NCBI GenBank assembly: GCA_937957815.1
Contig: CALFXN010000357.1
Coordinates: 1 to 8,113, forward strand
Origin: an uncultured Synergistales bacterium
Lineage (GTDB): Bacteria; Synergistota; Synergistia; Synergistales; Aminobacteriaceae
Direction: 5' to 3'
Length of the DNA stretch: 8,113 nt
Under the pieces are notes generated by a model. That model ran no database searches. It worked only from the letters and a program-made list of their open reading frames with translations, and was not told where the DNA came from. Positions 1 through 6,465 of this stretch are shown here, in pieces. The stretch's first letter is position 1. Every line of letters starts with the position of its first letter. Both the position numbers and the translations under genes were made by a program.

Positions 1-46
1 ACCACCGAGATCTACACTCTTTCCCTACACGACGCTCTTCCGATCT
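1..46. other. Illumina TruSeq universal (P5) adapter remnant, not genomic
   Basis: The first 46 bases match the 3' 46 bases of the 58-base Illumina TruSeq universal adapter, ending in the ligation-junction hexamer CGATCT at 41-46. The first 12 adapter bases are absent. This is an untrimmed library adapter at a contig end, recognised from memory of the adapter sequence. Natural sequence begins at 47. The adapter has no stop in the frame of the minus-strand permease that runs into it, so automatic gene calling would add about 15 artificial residues (beginning RSEERRVGKE) to that protein. Confidence 0.98.
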
Positions 47-526
47 GAGCAGCAGTTCCGGGTCGCCGAGCGGCAGGACCGACCCCATGCAGTAGAGCAC
101 GACGAACTGGTAGACGCCGTTGACGAAGAATCCGAGAATATACGAGGTGACCATCTCGCGCCCCCTGGCCCGGTTCATGACGGCCCCGCAGAGAAAGCCG
201 AGCGCGATCGAGAGCGGCGTCCCGATCAGCGCGGCGACCAGCAGCCCGGGAATGCCGGCGACGCCCCAGTCGACGGCGAGGATCAGTCCGATCTGTCCCG
301 CCATGGCCCCGAGGACCATTCCGAAGTTGAGCCCCATTCCGGCCATGACCGGAATCAGCAGCGACAGCACGAGAAACGTGTTGCGCCCCACGCGGGAGAC
401 CATCTCCTGCGCGAGGTATGCCGGCGTCAGCCCCGAGAGGGGGATCGCCACGGCCGAAAAAATCAGGAATATGATCGGGACGATGTTCGAGAGCAGAAAG
501 CGCCTCGTGGAGAATTCTCTGTTCAT
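47..526 (-). CDS. ABC transporter permease, BPD_transp_2 type (second permease), 3' end missing
   Basis: N-terminal 160 residues of an inner-membrane permease of the branched-chain amino acid/ribose/nucleoside importer superfamily (RbsC/LivH/YufPQ-like). It starts MNREFSTRRF and is rich in hydrophobic segments, with membrane helices around residues 11-31, 51-82 and 92-116. Residues 58-80 (IPVMAGMGLNFG, then VLGAMAGQIG) and 109-134 (LGFLCGAVMNRARGRE region) match residues 59-82 and 111-135 of the preceding permease, so the two are paralogues and probably form a heterodimeric channel. The ATG at 524-526 overlaps the TGA of the upstream permease in an ATGA (523-526), implying translational coupling. 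Family members run to about 300-350 residues, so roughly half is missing: the natural reading stops at the adapter at 47. Residues encoded by 1-46 are artefact. The substrate is unknown. Family assignment is firm; pairing with the neighbouring permease is inferred from the overlap and similarity. Confidence 0.88.
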
Positions 527-1572
527 CTCTTTTTCGCCTGCACTTTCCTCGTGAGGGCGTACAGAATCATGCCGTTCGAGACGATGATCCGGATCACCTC
601 GGCCATGTCCGTCCGCAGAATGCCGTTGATGACGGACGGCGTCATGGTCAGGATCCCCTGGAACAGGAACGTTCCGACGACGACGTTCACGATCGTCGCC
701 CTGTTGATCGTGGCCCCCCCGAGCAGGATCGCCGCGACGGCCGGGAAGGCCATGTAGAACGGTCCCATGTAGAGCTGGATGAAACCGTAGCTCTGTTCGT
801 AGACGACCATTCCGACCGCGCCGAGCACCGTCGAAAGAACGACCGAAAGAACCCGCATCCGGTCGATGTCGACGCCGTTGGCGCGCGCGAACTGCGCGTT
901 GCTTCCCGCGGCCGTCATCGCGGTTCCCGCTTTCGTCCGGAAGAAGGCCCACACGAGGAAGCACCCGAACGCGAACAGGAGGATCGTGCCGGTCGGAAAA
1001 AAGAAGAACTCCCCGATCCGGAACGAAAGGAACCTGTCGAGGACGGTGAGCCAGAACCCTTCGAGGCTGATGGTCGTGCGCAGCCCCGTTCCGCCGAATC
1101 CCCAGAGCATCAGCGGATTTTTGTACGGCAGCAGGAGCCACATCATGCACATGAAGGCGACCGACGAGAAGCCGACGTAGGTCGCGATCATCATCTCGTC
1201 CCCCTTCGCCCGATTCAGGACGAGGCCGTAGAGGAAACCCAGGAGGGCCGCAAGCGGAACGGCGAAGACGATCGCCATGAAGAACCCTGCGAACCCCGTC
1301 CAGTTGAACTCCATCGACGTGACCGCCCCGACGAGCCCCGCGATGACGCCGAGCGGAAGACCGAAGTTGAGGCCGCACCCCGACTGGATCATCGGGACCA
1401 TCGCGAGGACCATGATCCCGTTCATTCCGACGCGAAGCAGCGTGTCGCTCAGGGACGTATCGACGCGGATTCCCACGAGCGGCGCCACGGCGAAGAGCAG
1501 CGCCAGAAAGGCGGCGATGATGACGCGGGCCCAGCCGACGTTTTCGACGAGTCGTCCGAAGCGCTTACGCAT
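523..1572 (-). CDS. ABC transporter permease, BPD_transp_2 type (first permease)
   Basis: Complete 349-residue integral membrane permease of the sugar/nucleoside/branched-chain amino acid importer class. Hydrophobic helices are visible near residues 17-34, 50-84, 93-118, 127-148, 192-211, 243-258, 272-287, 293-311 and 326-341. The segment at 211-257 (FRTKAGTAMTAAGSNAQFAR, then ANGVD and a hydrophobic stretch) is the family's cytoplasmic coupling loop, the 'R-T-x-x-G-x-A-x-x-A-x-G-x-N' pattern that contacts the ATPase. LLGGATI (283-289) is the usual glycine-rich element after it. The ATG at 1570-1572 overlaps the stop of the ATPase gene by 8 bases. A purine-rich site, AGGGGGA at 1581-1587, lies 8 bases upstream inside the ATPase gene. 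The 3' end overlaps the next permease by 4 bases. The three genes therefore form one translationally coupled cassette. No solute-binding protein for it is in the window, so nucleoside, sugar or another ligand cannot be chosen. Confidence 0.93.
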   Translation of the reverse strand: MRKRFGRLVENVGWARVIIAAFLALLFAVAPLVGIRVDTSLSDTLLRVGMNGIMVLAMVPMIQSGCGLNFGLPLGVIAGLVGAVTSMEFNWTGFAGFFMAIVFAVPLAALLGFLYGLVLNRAKGDEMMIATYVGFSSVAFMCMMWLLLPYKNPLMLWGFGGTGLRTTISLEGFWLTVLDRFLSFRIGEFFFFPTGTILLFAFGCFLVWAFFRTKAGTAMTAAGSNAQFARANGVDIDRMRVLSVVLSTVLGAVGMVVYEQSYGFIQLYMGPFYMAFPAVAAILLGGATINRATIVNVVVGTFLFQGILTMTPSVINGILRTDMAEVIRIIVSNGMILYALTRKVQAKKR

Positions 1573-3226
1573 GGACCGGTTCCCCCTCTCTCGCGCCCGT
1601 GCCGAGCATCAGGAGGCCGAATTCCTCGAGCGGCGCGTCGGACGGCAGGATTCCCGCGATTTTGCCTTCGTAGACGATCGCGATCCGGTCGCAGATGGAC
1701 CGCAGCTCCTGAAGCTCCGAACTCGTCATGACGATCGTCGTGCCGTAGCGCTCGTTGAACTCCCGGAGCACTTCGAGCACGAGCCGCTTCGCGCCGATGT
1801 CGATTCCGCGCGTCGGTTCCGACGCGAAGAGCAGTTTCGGCGACATCGCGAGAACCTTCGCGACGCAGATCTTCTGCTGGTTGCCGCCGGAAAGCTCGAC
1901 GACCCTCTGGTCCGGCCCCGTGCACCTGATTTCGAGACGGTCGATATACTCCTTCGCGCACGCTCTCAGCGCCTGTTCGTCCCTCCACTTGACGCCGCCC
2001 GGGATCTTCGCGATGAAGCGCTCCTGAACCTGCATCGCCGTGAACGCGATGTTCAGCGCGATCGATTCGTCGATCAGGAGTCCGACGCCGCGCCGGTCCT
2101 CCGAGATGAATGCCATTCCCGAACGCAGGGATTCGAGCGGATCGTTGAGACGCAGCGTCCGTCCGTCGAAAACGACCGCGCCGTCGGACGGGTGGAGCCC
2201 CATGACGCCGTTCGGGATTCCGAGCTTCCCCTGTCCCGCGAGGCCTCCGATGCCGAAAATCTCGCCCCTTCGGACCTCGAGCGAGACGTTCCGGACCTTC
2301 TCGCCCGGCATGTCCACGCGGAGATTCCGGACGGAGAGGATCGCGGGGCGCGTTTCCTCCTTCCGGACGCGTCGCAGCGACGAGTCTCCGACGTCGCGAC
2401 CGACCATCCACGACGCGATCTTCCGCACGTCGGCTTCGGACGAGGGGAGATCCCGGATGATCCTTCCGTCGCGAAGCACGACGATCCGGTCGCACACGTC
2501 GAGAATTTCGCGAAGCCGGTGCGAGATGAAGATCTGGCCGATGCCCTTCGCGGCAAGCCGCTTCATGGCGGCGAGGAACGTGTCGGTCTCCGATTCGGTC
2601 ATGACGGCCGTCGGTTCGTCGAGCACGAGGATTTTCATCTTCTCCCGGTCGATCTCGCGCGCGATCTCCGTGAACTGCCTGTAGCTGACCGGCATGTCCG
2701 AGACGAGCGTATCGGGGGAAATGTCCACCCCGAGTTCGCGGATGGCGCGCTCGGCGCGTTCGCGCATGGCCGCGCGGTCGAGCGTCCGGAGGCGCTCGCC
2801 GAAGATTTCGACCAGGATGTTGTACTTCGAGGATTCCCGGTTCAGCAGGATGTTTTCCGTCGCCGTAAAGCTCGGGATCAGAAAGAACTCCTGATGGACC
2901 ATGCCGATTCCAGCGTCGATCGCGTCGAGCGGATTCCTGAAATGCGCCTCCTCGCCTTCGATGAGGACCGCCCCTTCGTACCCTCCGGTCTCGCGGATGA
3001 CCGGCATTCCGAAGAGGATATTCATGAGCGTCGACTTCCCGGCGCCGTTTTCTCCGACCAGGCCGATGATCTCGCCGCGTTTCATTTCGAAATTGATGTC
3101 TTCGAGAACCCTGTTTCCGTAGAAATCCTTCTGTACGTTTCGCATGTGCAACAGAGTCTTGTCCGCTATCTCCCTCTCCCCCTTCACGTACGCACCGGGC
3201 GAATCGAATGCTTCCGCACCCGACAC
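1565..3226 (-). CDS. ABC importer ATPase with two fused nucleotide-binding domains (RbsA/MglA/YufO type)
   Basis: Cytoplasmic ATPase that powers the two permeases encoded after it. At 553 residues from the GTG at 3224-3226 it has the usual two-domain length (about 500) plus an N-terminal tail. Domain 1: Walker A GENGAGKST (58-66), Q-loop around Q112, degenerate signature SYRQF (181-185), Walker B ILVLDEP (199-205), H-loop His236. Domain 2: degenerate Walker A GLAGQGKLG (328-336), intact signature LSGGNQQK (445-452), Walker B with the Asp replaced (FASEPTRGID, 467-476), and Ser in place of the H-loop His (TSSE, 501-504). The intact Walker A/B of domain 1 would pair with the intact signature of domain 2, giving one working and one degenerate ATP site; partial asymmetry of this kind is known in the RbsA family. 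The start is uncertain: GTG 3226 and GTG 3187 lack a clear ribosome site. A purine run AAGGGGGAGAGGGAG (3170-3184) lies within the frame upstream of TTG 3151 and ATG 3145. The conserved first strand (LLHMRNVQKDF) begins near residue 25, so the extra N-terminus may not be real. Confidence 0.93.
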   Translation of the reverse strand: MSGAEAFDSPGAYVKGEREIADKTLLHMRNVQKDFYGNRVLEDINFEMKRGEIIGLVGENGAGKSTLMNILFGMPVIRETGGYEGAVLIEGEEAHFRNPLDAIDAGIGMVHQEFFLIPSFTATENILLNRESSKYNILVEIFGERLRTLDRAAMRERAERAIRELGVDISPDTLVSDMPVSYRQFTEIAREIDREKMKILVLDEPTAVMTESETDTFLAAMKRLAAKGIGQIFISHRLREILDVCDRIVVLRDGRIIRDLPSSEADVRKIASWMVGRDVGDSSLRRVRKEETRPAILSVRNLRVDMPGEKVRNVSLEVRRGEIFGIGGLAGQGKLGIPNGVMGLHPSDGAVVFDGRTLRLNDPLESLRSGMAFISEDRRGVGLLIDESIALNIAFTAMQVQERFIAKIPGGVKWRDEQALRACAKEYIDRLEIRCTGPDQRVVELSGGNQQKICVAKVLAMSPKLLFASEPTRGIDIGAKRLVLEVLREFNERYGTTIVMTSSELQELRSICDRIAIVYEGKIAGILPSDAPLEEFGLLMLGTGAREGEPVHA

Positions 3227-3231
3227 GCAAA

Positions 3232-3266
3232 CAGAGGAAGCCGGAGCGTTTGGCCGGCTCCCTCTG
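3232..3266 (-). terminator. GC-rich hairpin after the TRAP binding-protein gene; probable terminator or attenuator
   Basis: Read on the minus strand, a 13-base arm CAGAGGGAGCCGG (3266-3254) and its partner CCGGCTTCCTCTG (3244-3232) form a 13-bp stem with a single G-U pair and a 9-base loop (3253-3245). TTT follows at 3231-3229 and then GC. The stem starts 18 bases after the TAG of the binding-protein gene (3285-3287) and 6 bases before the GTG at 3226. The position and strong stem fit an intrinsic terminator for the TRAP operon. The U-tract is short, so partial termination or a 3'-end stabilising hairpin is equally possible. Reading on the plus strand shows no T-tract. Confidence 0.7.
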
Positions 3267-3284
3267 TCCGTTCAGGCGCGTGAG

Positions 3285-4280
3285 CTACTTCAGCGAATCG
3301 AGAACCGCCCTGATGTCCGATTCCGGGATTTCGACGTACATCGGAGGCCAAACCTTTTCCGCGTTCTTTTTCCTCATGGTTTCGAGTTCGGCGTCGGAGA
3401 AGGTGATGACCTTCACTTCCATATCGGCGAGCTTTTTCATGTTCGCCTTCTCGTCGCTCTCGGCCACCTTCCATCGCGCCTCCTGCATCTCGCGCGCGAG
3501 ATCCGTGATGGCCTTTTTGTCGTCCGCGGAGACCTTCCCCCACTTCTCGTTGTTGATGTAGAGGAACCAGCATTCGAAGTGGTCGTTGACGGCGAGGAAG
3601 TATTTCGCGAGGTCGCGGAAGTTCGCGTAGTACCCTTCGGCGCCGCCGCCGATGGCTCCGTCGACGATTCCGGTCTGCATCGCGGTGAACGTGTCGGCCC
3701 ACGGAACCGGCGTCGCCTGATAGCCGAGCGCGCTCGCGCAGAGTTCGAACGACCGGATCGGAGGCACGCGGATCTTGATGTTTTTCGGTACGTTGGGGTC
3801 GGCCGGCGCGGGCGGCTCCTTCGTGAGAACGACGCCGCCGAAGTACACGGGCCAGGAGCCGATGACGTGGAGATCCTGCTTTTCCATGTATTCGTTCATC
3901 TTCTTCACGATGACGCCGTCGGGGCCGAACGCCTTGTGCGCCTCGGCCCAGTTGATGACGAGGTACGGCATCGAGTTCAGGCCGATCTGCTTGATGACGG
4001 CCGGGCTCAGCGGGGCGCACTGCATGTCGATATCGCCGACCGAGATGCGCTCCTGGACCGTCGTGTAGTCGCCGAGCTGACTCGCCGGGAAGATCGCGAT
4101 ATCCACGCGTCCGTTCGTTTTTTCCCTGACCTTCAGCGCGAAATCCTTCAATGCGACGTCGATCGCCGTCCCTTCGGGACGGATATGGGCGAGACTCCAG
4201 CGTTTTTCCGCCGCGCACGCACCCGCCGCCATTCCGAAAAGCACCGCCATGAACGCGAGAACCCACAGAACTCTCTTCAC
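3285..4280 (-). CDS. dctP: TRAP transporter substrate-binding protein, DctP family
   Basis: Exported 331-residue binding protein that would capture a carboxylate outside the inner membrane and deliver it to the DctQ/DctM membrane pair, with uptake driven by an ion gradient. Residues 1-23 form a signal peptide: MKR, a hydrophobic core, then ACA before AEK, suggesting signal peptidase I cleavage after residue 23. A lipobox reading at Cys22 (AGAC) is possible but poorer. Family hallmarks include FPASQLGD (64-71), the GDIDM segment (82-86), KIRVP (169-173), whose Arg171 is at the position that binds the substrate carboxylate in characterised TRAP proteins, and WADTFTAMQTGIVDG (194-208). Length is normal for the family. 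The start is a GTG at 4278-4280, supported by a strong AGGAGGAGG at 4291-4299, 10 bases upstream. The 53-base gap before it (4281-4333) shows the ribosome site and no clear promoter. The gene is last in the cluster, separated from the two TRAP membrane genes by two enzyme genes. Substrate not deducible beyond an organic or amino acid. Confidence 0.95.
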   Translation of the reverse strand: MKRVLWVLAFMAVLFGMAAGACAAEKRWSLAHIRPEGTAIDVALKDFALKVREKTNGRVDIAIFPASQLGDYTTVQERISVGDIDMQCAPLSPAVIKQIGLNSMPYLVINWAEAHKAFGPDGVIVKKMNEYMEKQDLHVIGSWPVYFGGVVLTKEPPAPADPNVPKNIKIRVPPIRSFELCASALGYQATPVPWADTFTAMQTGIVDGAIGGGAEGYYANFRDLAKYFLAVNDHFECWFLYINNEKWGKVSADDKKAITDLAREMQEARWKVAESDEKANMKKLADMEVKVITFSDAELETMRKKNAEKVWPPMYVEIPESDIRAVLDSLK

Positions 4281-4290
4281 TTTCTTTCGA

Positions 4291-4299
4291 CCTCCTCCT
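4291..4299 (-). promoter_or_regulatory. strong ribosome binding site before the GTG start of dctP
   Basis: AGGAGGAGG on the minus strand lies 10 bases before the GTG at 4278-4280. This near-perfect site supports the GTG start, with MKR leading directly into the signal peptide. It fits the high output expected of a binding protein relative to its membrane partners. Confidence 0.85.
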
Positions 4300-4333
4300 G
4301 TGTTGTATGATCCGTGTCGCCCGTATGAAGCCG

Positions 4334-5341
4334 TCAGCGGTTGACGAACGAGAACTTTGTCCCGATCCCCTTTTCCTTTGCCCGCTGGTATACGACGTAC
4401 GCCGACGCGATGTCCATCGCCCCCGTGCCGATGGGAACGCAGACGATCCGCTGCTGCGGGGTGTCGAAGCCCTTTTTCTTTCCGGCGACGATTTCGCCGA
4501 TCGTCGCGGAGATGTCCCTTTCCGTGATTCTGCCGCTCTCGACCACGTCCCGGAGCGCGCCGCGGTGCATCGTCTGGCCGATGTGGTCCACGACGATCTT
4601 GTCAACGCTCGTCAAGAGTTCGTCCGACGCCTCGGTGTTCGATCCCATCGGGAAAACGACCGCGCCCGGCTTGATCCATTCGTTCCTCACGTATTTGTCC
4701 TTGCCGTGCGAAACGGTCACGACCACGTCGCAGCCGACGGCCGCCTCCTTCTGGGCCGCGCAGGTCCGGATCTTTCCGGGGAGGAGGCGCTCCATGTCGG
4801 CTTTGAACTTCGCCGCGGCCTCCGGGTTGATGTCGTAGACGCGGAGTTCCTCGATGTCGCACACCTCGGAAAAGGCCGCGGTCTGCGTCCGTCCCTGGAC
4901 GCCCGCCCCGTAGAGCCCCATGACGACCTTCCGTCTGACCTTGCCGGAAAGGTGCCTGTACGCGACGGCCGCCTGCGCCCCGGTCCGGAGGTCCGTGATG
5001 TAGTTCCCCTCCATCGCCGCGACGAACTTCCCGGTTTCGGCCTCCAGAAGCAGGATCATCGCGCTCAGGAAGGGGAGCGCCTTCGACGGATTGTCGTACC
5101 AGCCGCCGATCCACTTGATGCCCGCGATATTCTGCCAACCGATATAGGCGGGCATCGCGTTCATGCTCGCGTTGAAGCCGGGCCACTTGCCGCCGATCCC
5201 GAGATCCAGCGTGACCTTCGTGGGATTGACAACGCGGTCGGTCCCCATCCCGAGAAACGTCTTCTCGCAGGCGTCGATGACATCTTTCATGCTTATGAGC
5301 GAACGAACCTGATCTTCGTCGAGCAGCAGAACTTTGGACAT
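4334..5341 (-). CDS. ornithine cyclodeaminase/mu-crystallin family oxidoreductase
   Basis: Complete 335-residue cytoplasmic protein. The family includes ornithine cyclodeaminase, archaeal alanine dehydrogenase, delta1-pyrroline-2-carboxylate reductases, ectoine-pathway EutC and mu-crystallin ketimine reductase. All use NAD(P) to make or reduce an imine next to a carboxylate. Visible family elements are Lys76 in AGIKWIGG (73-80), Arg119 in ITDLRTGAQAA (115-125), the Rossmann loop GLYGAGVQGRTQ (142-153), Asp170 after VY at the end of the next strand, and GTGAMDIASA (305-314). By my remembered alignment with Pseudomonas putida ornithine cyclodeaminase, its catalytic Asp228 in VGGD corresponds to Asn235 in MGSN (232-235). 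True ornithine cyclodeamination is therefore doubtful, and a ketimine reductase or amino-acid dehydrogenase role fits better. The ATG at 5339-5341 has AAGGAGGA 6 bases upstream (5348-5355), inside the 16-base gap after the opine dehydrogenase gene. The two enzymes are surely co-transcribed. The substrate is unknown. Confidence 0.92.
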   Translation of the reverse strand: MSKVLLLDEDQVRSLISMKDVIDACEKTFLGMGTDRVVNPTKVTLDLGIGGKWPGFNASMNAMPAYIGWQNIAGIKWIGGWYDNPSKALPFLSAMILLLEAETGKFVAAMEGNYITDLRTGAQAAVAYRHLSGKVRRKVVMGLYGAGVQGRTQTAAFSEVCDIEELRVYDINPEAAAKFKADMERLLPGKIRTCAAQKEAAVGCDVVVTVSHGKDKYVRNEWIKPGAVVFPMGSNTEASDELLTSVDKIVVDHIGQTMHRGALRDVVESGRITERDISATIGEIVAGKKKGFDTPQQRIVCVPIGTGAMDIASAYVVYQRAKEKGIGTKFSFVNR

Positions 5342-5347
5342 GACGAT

Positions 5348-5355
5348 TCCTCCTT
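5348..5355 (-). promoter_or_regulatory. ribosome binding site of the cyclodeaminase-family gene
   Basis: AAGGAGGA on the minus strand lies 6 bases before the ATG at 5339-5341 and fills most of the 16-base gap after the opine dehydrogenase stop. It leaves no room for a separate promoter in the gap, so the two enzymes are made from one transcript. Confidence 0.88.
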
Positions 5356-5357
5356 CG

Positions 5358-6443
5358 CTATGCGATATACCGCAGCAGTTGGTCCTTCGCCATCGTTTCG
5401 ATGCCGAGCGCGTTCCCGCTCCACCCCGCGTTCCGGTAGTCCGTCGCGTTGATCAGCCCCGCGAGCAGGATGAGGCTGTCCGTCGCGGGCGTCGGAACGC
5501 GTGCGATCCGACCGAGCATCGAAAGCGGCGCGAGAAGGTACGGAACGTCCTCGCTGAGATAGCGATGTTTCGTCTCCTTCGGAGCGTCCGCGCCGTGCGA
5601 TCCGTACACCGGGCTTCCGGCCAGGACCTCGTGAAGCGTCGCGCCCTCGAGTCCGTACATCGTCCGGAGCAGCTCGCACGTGCTTTCGAGCCGGATGCCG
5701 AACGAGGCGGCGACGGCGAGGCGCTCGGCGTCGACAGCCTCCTGGACGCGGCAGACCGCCGGCGTCATGCCGTCCGTATAGAAACGGAAGTTTCCCTTCT
5801 CCGACTCGATGCGCCCCGTGTTCAGGATCATCGTCGCGCAGTGGACCACGAGGTTGGCGTTCCCGAGCCCCGCCGCGAGCGCGTTCGGCAGCCGCTCGAT
5901 CCCGACCGGGAAGACGCCGTCGAGCCGCGCCTTCACGGCGTCGAAATCGCCGCCGGGCAGCGTTCCGATGCGAACGTGCGTCTTCACGCCCCAGACGTTG
6001 ACGCGGCCGTTTTCGATGAGGCGGCAGGCGTAGGGGAGCGTGTCCGCCTCCGCGAGGAGAATGCGCGCGCCGCCCCGCGCCGCGAGGCTCTTCCGGAGCG
6101 CGAAGGATCCGAAGTTTCCGGGAATGATCACGAGCGTCTGGCCGTCCTCGAAGTGAGGTGCCGCGAGGTCGAAGACCGGCGTCTGCGCGAAGGTCGGCGC
6201 GATGAAGAACAGGATCTCGGCGCCATGGACGGCCGACGCGATATCCGTCGTCGCCGCGCGGAGCTGCCCTTCGGCGCTCAAGGCGTTCGTGAGAACGATC
6301 CGATTGCCCTTCGCGTTCAGATCCCGGATTTTGTCCGCAAAGGCCGGGTGTTCGTACAGCGTTACGGCGTGCCCTTTCGACGCGAGATCGGCGGCCATCG
6401 TCTGCGCTCCGTTTCCCGCGCCGAGAATCGTGATGCGTTTCAT
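5358..6443 (-). CDS. NAD/NADP octopine/nopaline (opine) dehydrogenase family protein
   Basis: Complete 361-residue cytoplasmic enzyme, the usual length for the family (about 360). Opine dehydrogenases reversibly join an amino acid's amino group to a 2-oxo acid by NAD(P)H-dependent imine reduction; run in reverse they release both acids. The N-terminal Rossmann fold begins with ITILGAGNGAQTMAADL (4-20), where GAGNGA (8-13) is the dinucleotide loop. The C-terminal helical domain contains NANLVVHCATMILNTGRIE (195-213), whose His201 aligns with the catalytic His of octopine dehydrogenase. It also contains the conserved stretch YLSEDVPYLLAPLSMLG (295-311) and PTPATDSLI (317-325), typical of PF02317. 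The ATG at 6441-6443 has AAAGGGA at 6451-6457, 7 bases upstream, and follows the DctM stop by 22 bases. Its place between TRAP genes and an imine-acting partner suggests the imported solute, or a product of it, is its substrate. Family is firm; direction (catabolic or synthetic) and substrate are inference. Confidence 0.93.
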   Translation of the reverse strand: MKRITILGAGNGAQTMAADLASKGHAVTLYEHPAFADKIRDLNAKGNRIVLTNALSAEGQLRAATTDIASAVHGAEILFFIAPTFAQTPVFDLAAPHFEDGQTLVIIPGNFGSFALRKSLAARGGARILLAEADTLPYACRLIENGRVNVWGVKTHVRIGTLPGGDFDAVKARLDGVFPVGIERLPNALAAGLGNANLVVHCATMILNTGRIESEKGNFRFYTDGMTPAVCRVQEAVDAERLAVAASFGIRLESTCELLRTMYGLEGATLHEVLAGSPVYGSHGADAPKETKHRYLSEDVPYLLAPLSMLGRIARVPTPATDSLILLAGLINATDYRNAGWSGNALGIETMAKDQLLRYIA

Positions 6444-6465
6444 GGTTTCATCCCTTTCGTATGCG

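Noticed and set aside
1449..3230. Second 593-codon minus-strand frame over the ATPase
   Set aside because: It is Arg-rich and without motifs, and covers the same bases as the ATPase in another frame. It even runs into the permease gene.
1277..3283. Very long open frame on the plus strand (668 codons) opposite the ABC ATPase
   Set aside because: The predicted protein is Arg/Asp/His-rich with no recognisable domain. It lies antisense to a gene with full ABC motifs, as expected from high-GC codon bias leaving antisense frames open.
4281..4333. Possible promoter or operator before dctP; the repeated TCATAC on the minus strand was considered
   Set aside because: Only two short six-base repeats are present, with no convincing -35/-10 pair or palindrome. 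The ribosome site accounts for the rest of this 53-base gap.
4334..6443. Opine-type metallophore biosynthesis locus (staphylopine-like)
   Set aside because: Such loci pair an opine dehydrogenase with a nicotianamine synthase-like enzyme, often a His racemase, and a metal ABC importer. None of these is present, and a TRAP carboxylate transporter points to organic-solute uptake. Only genes beyond the window could revive the idea.
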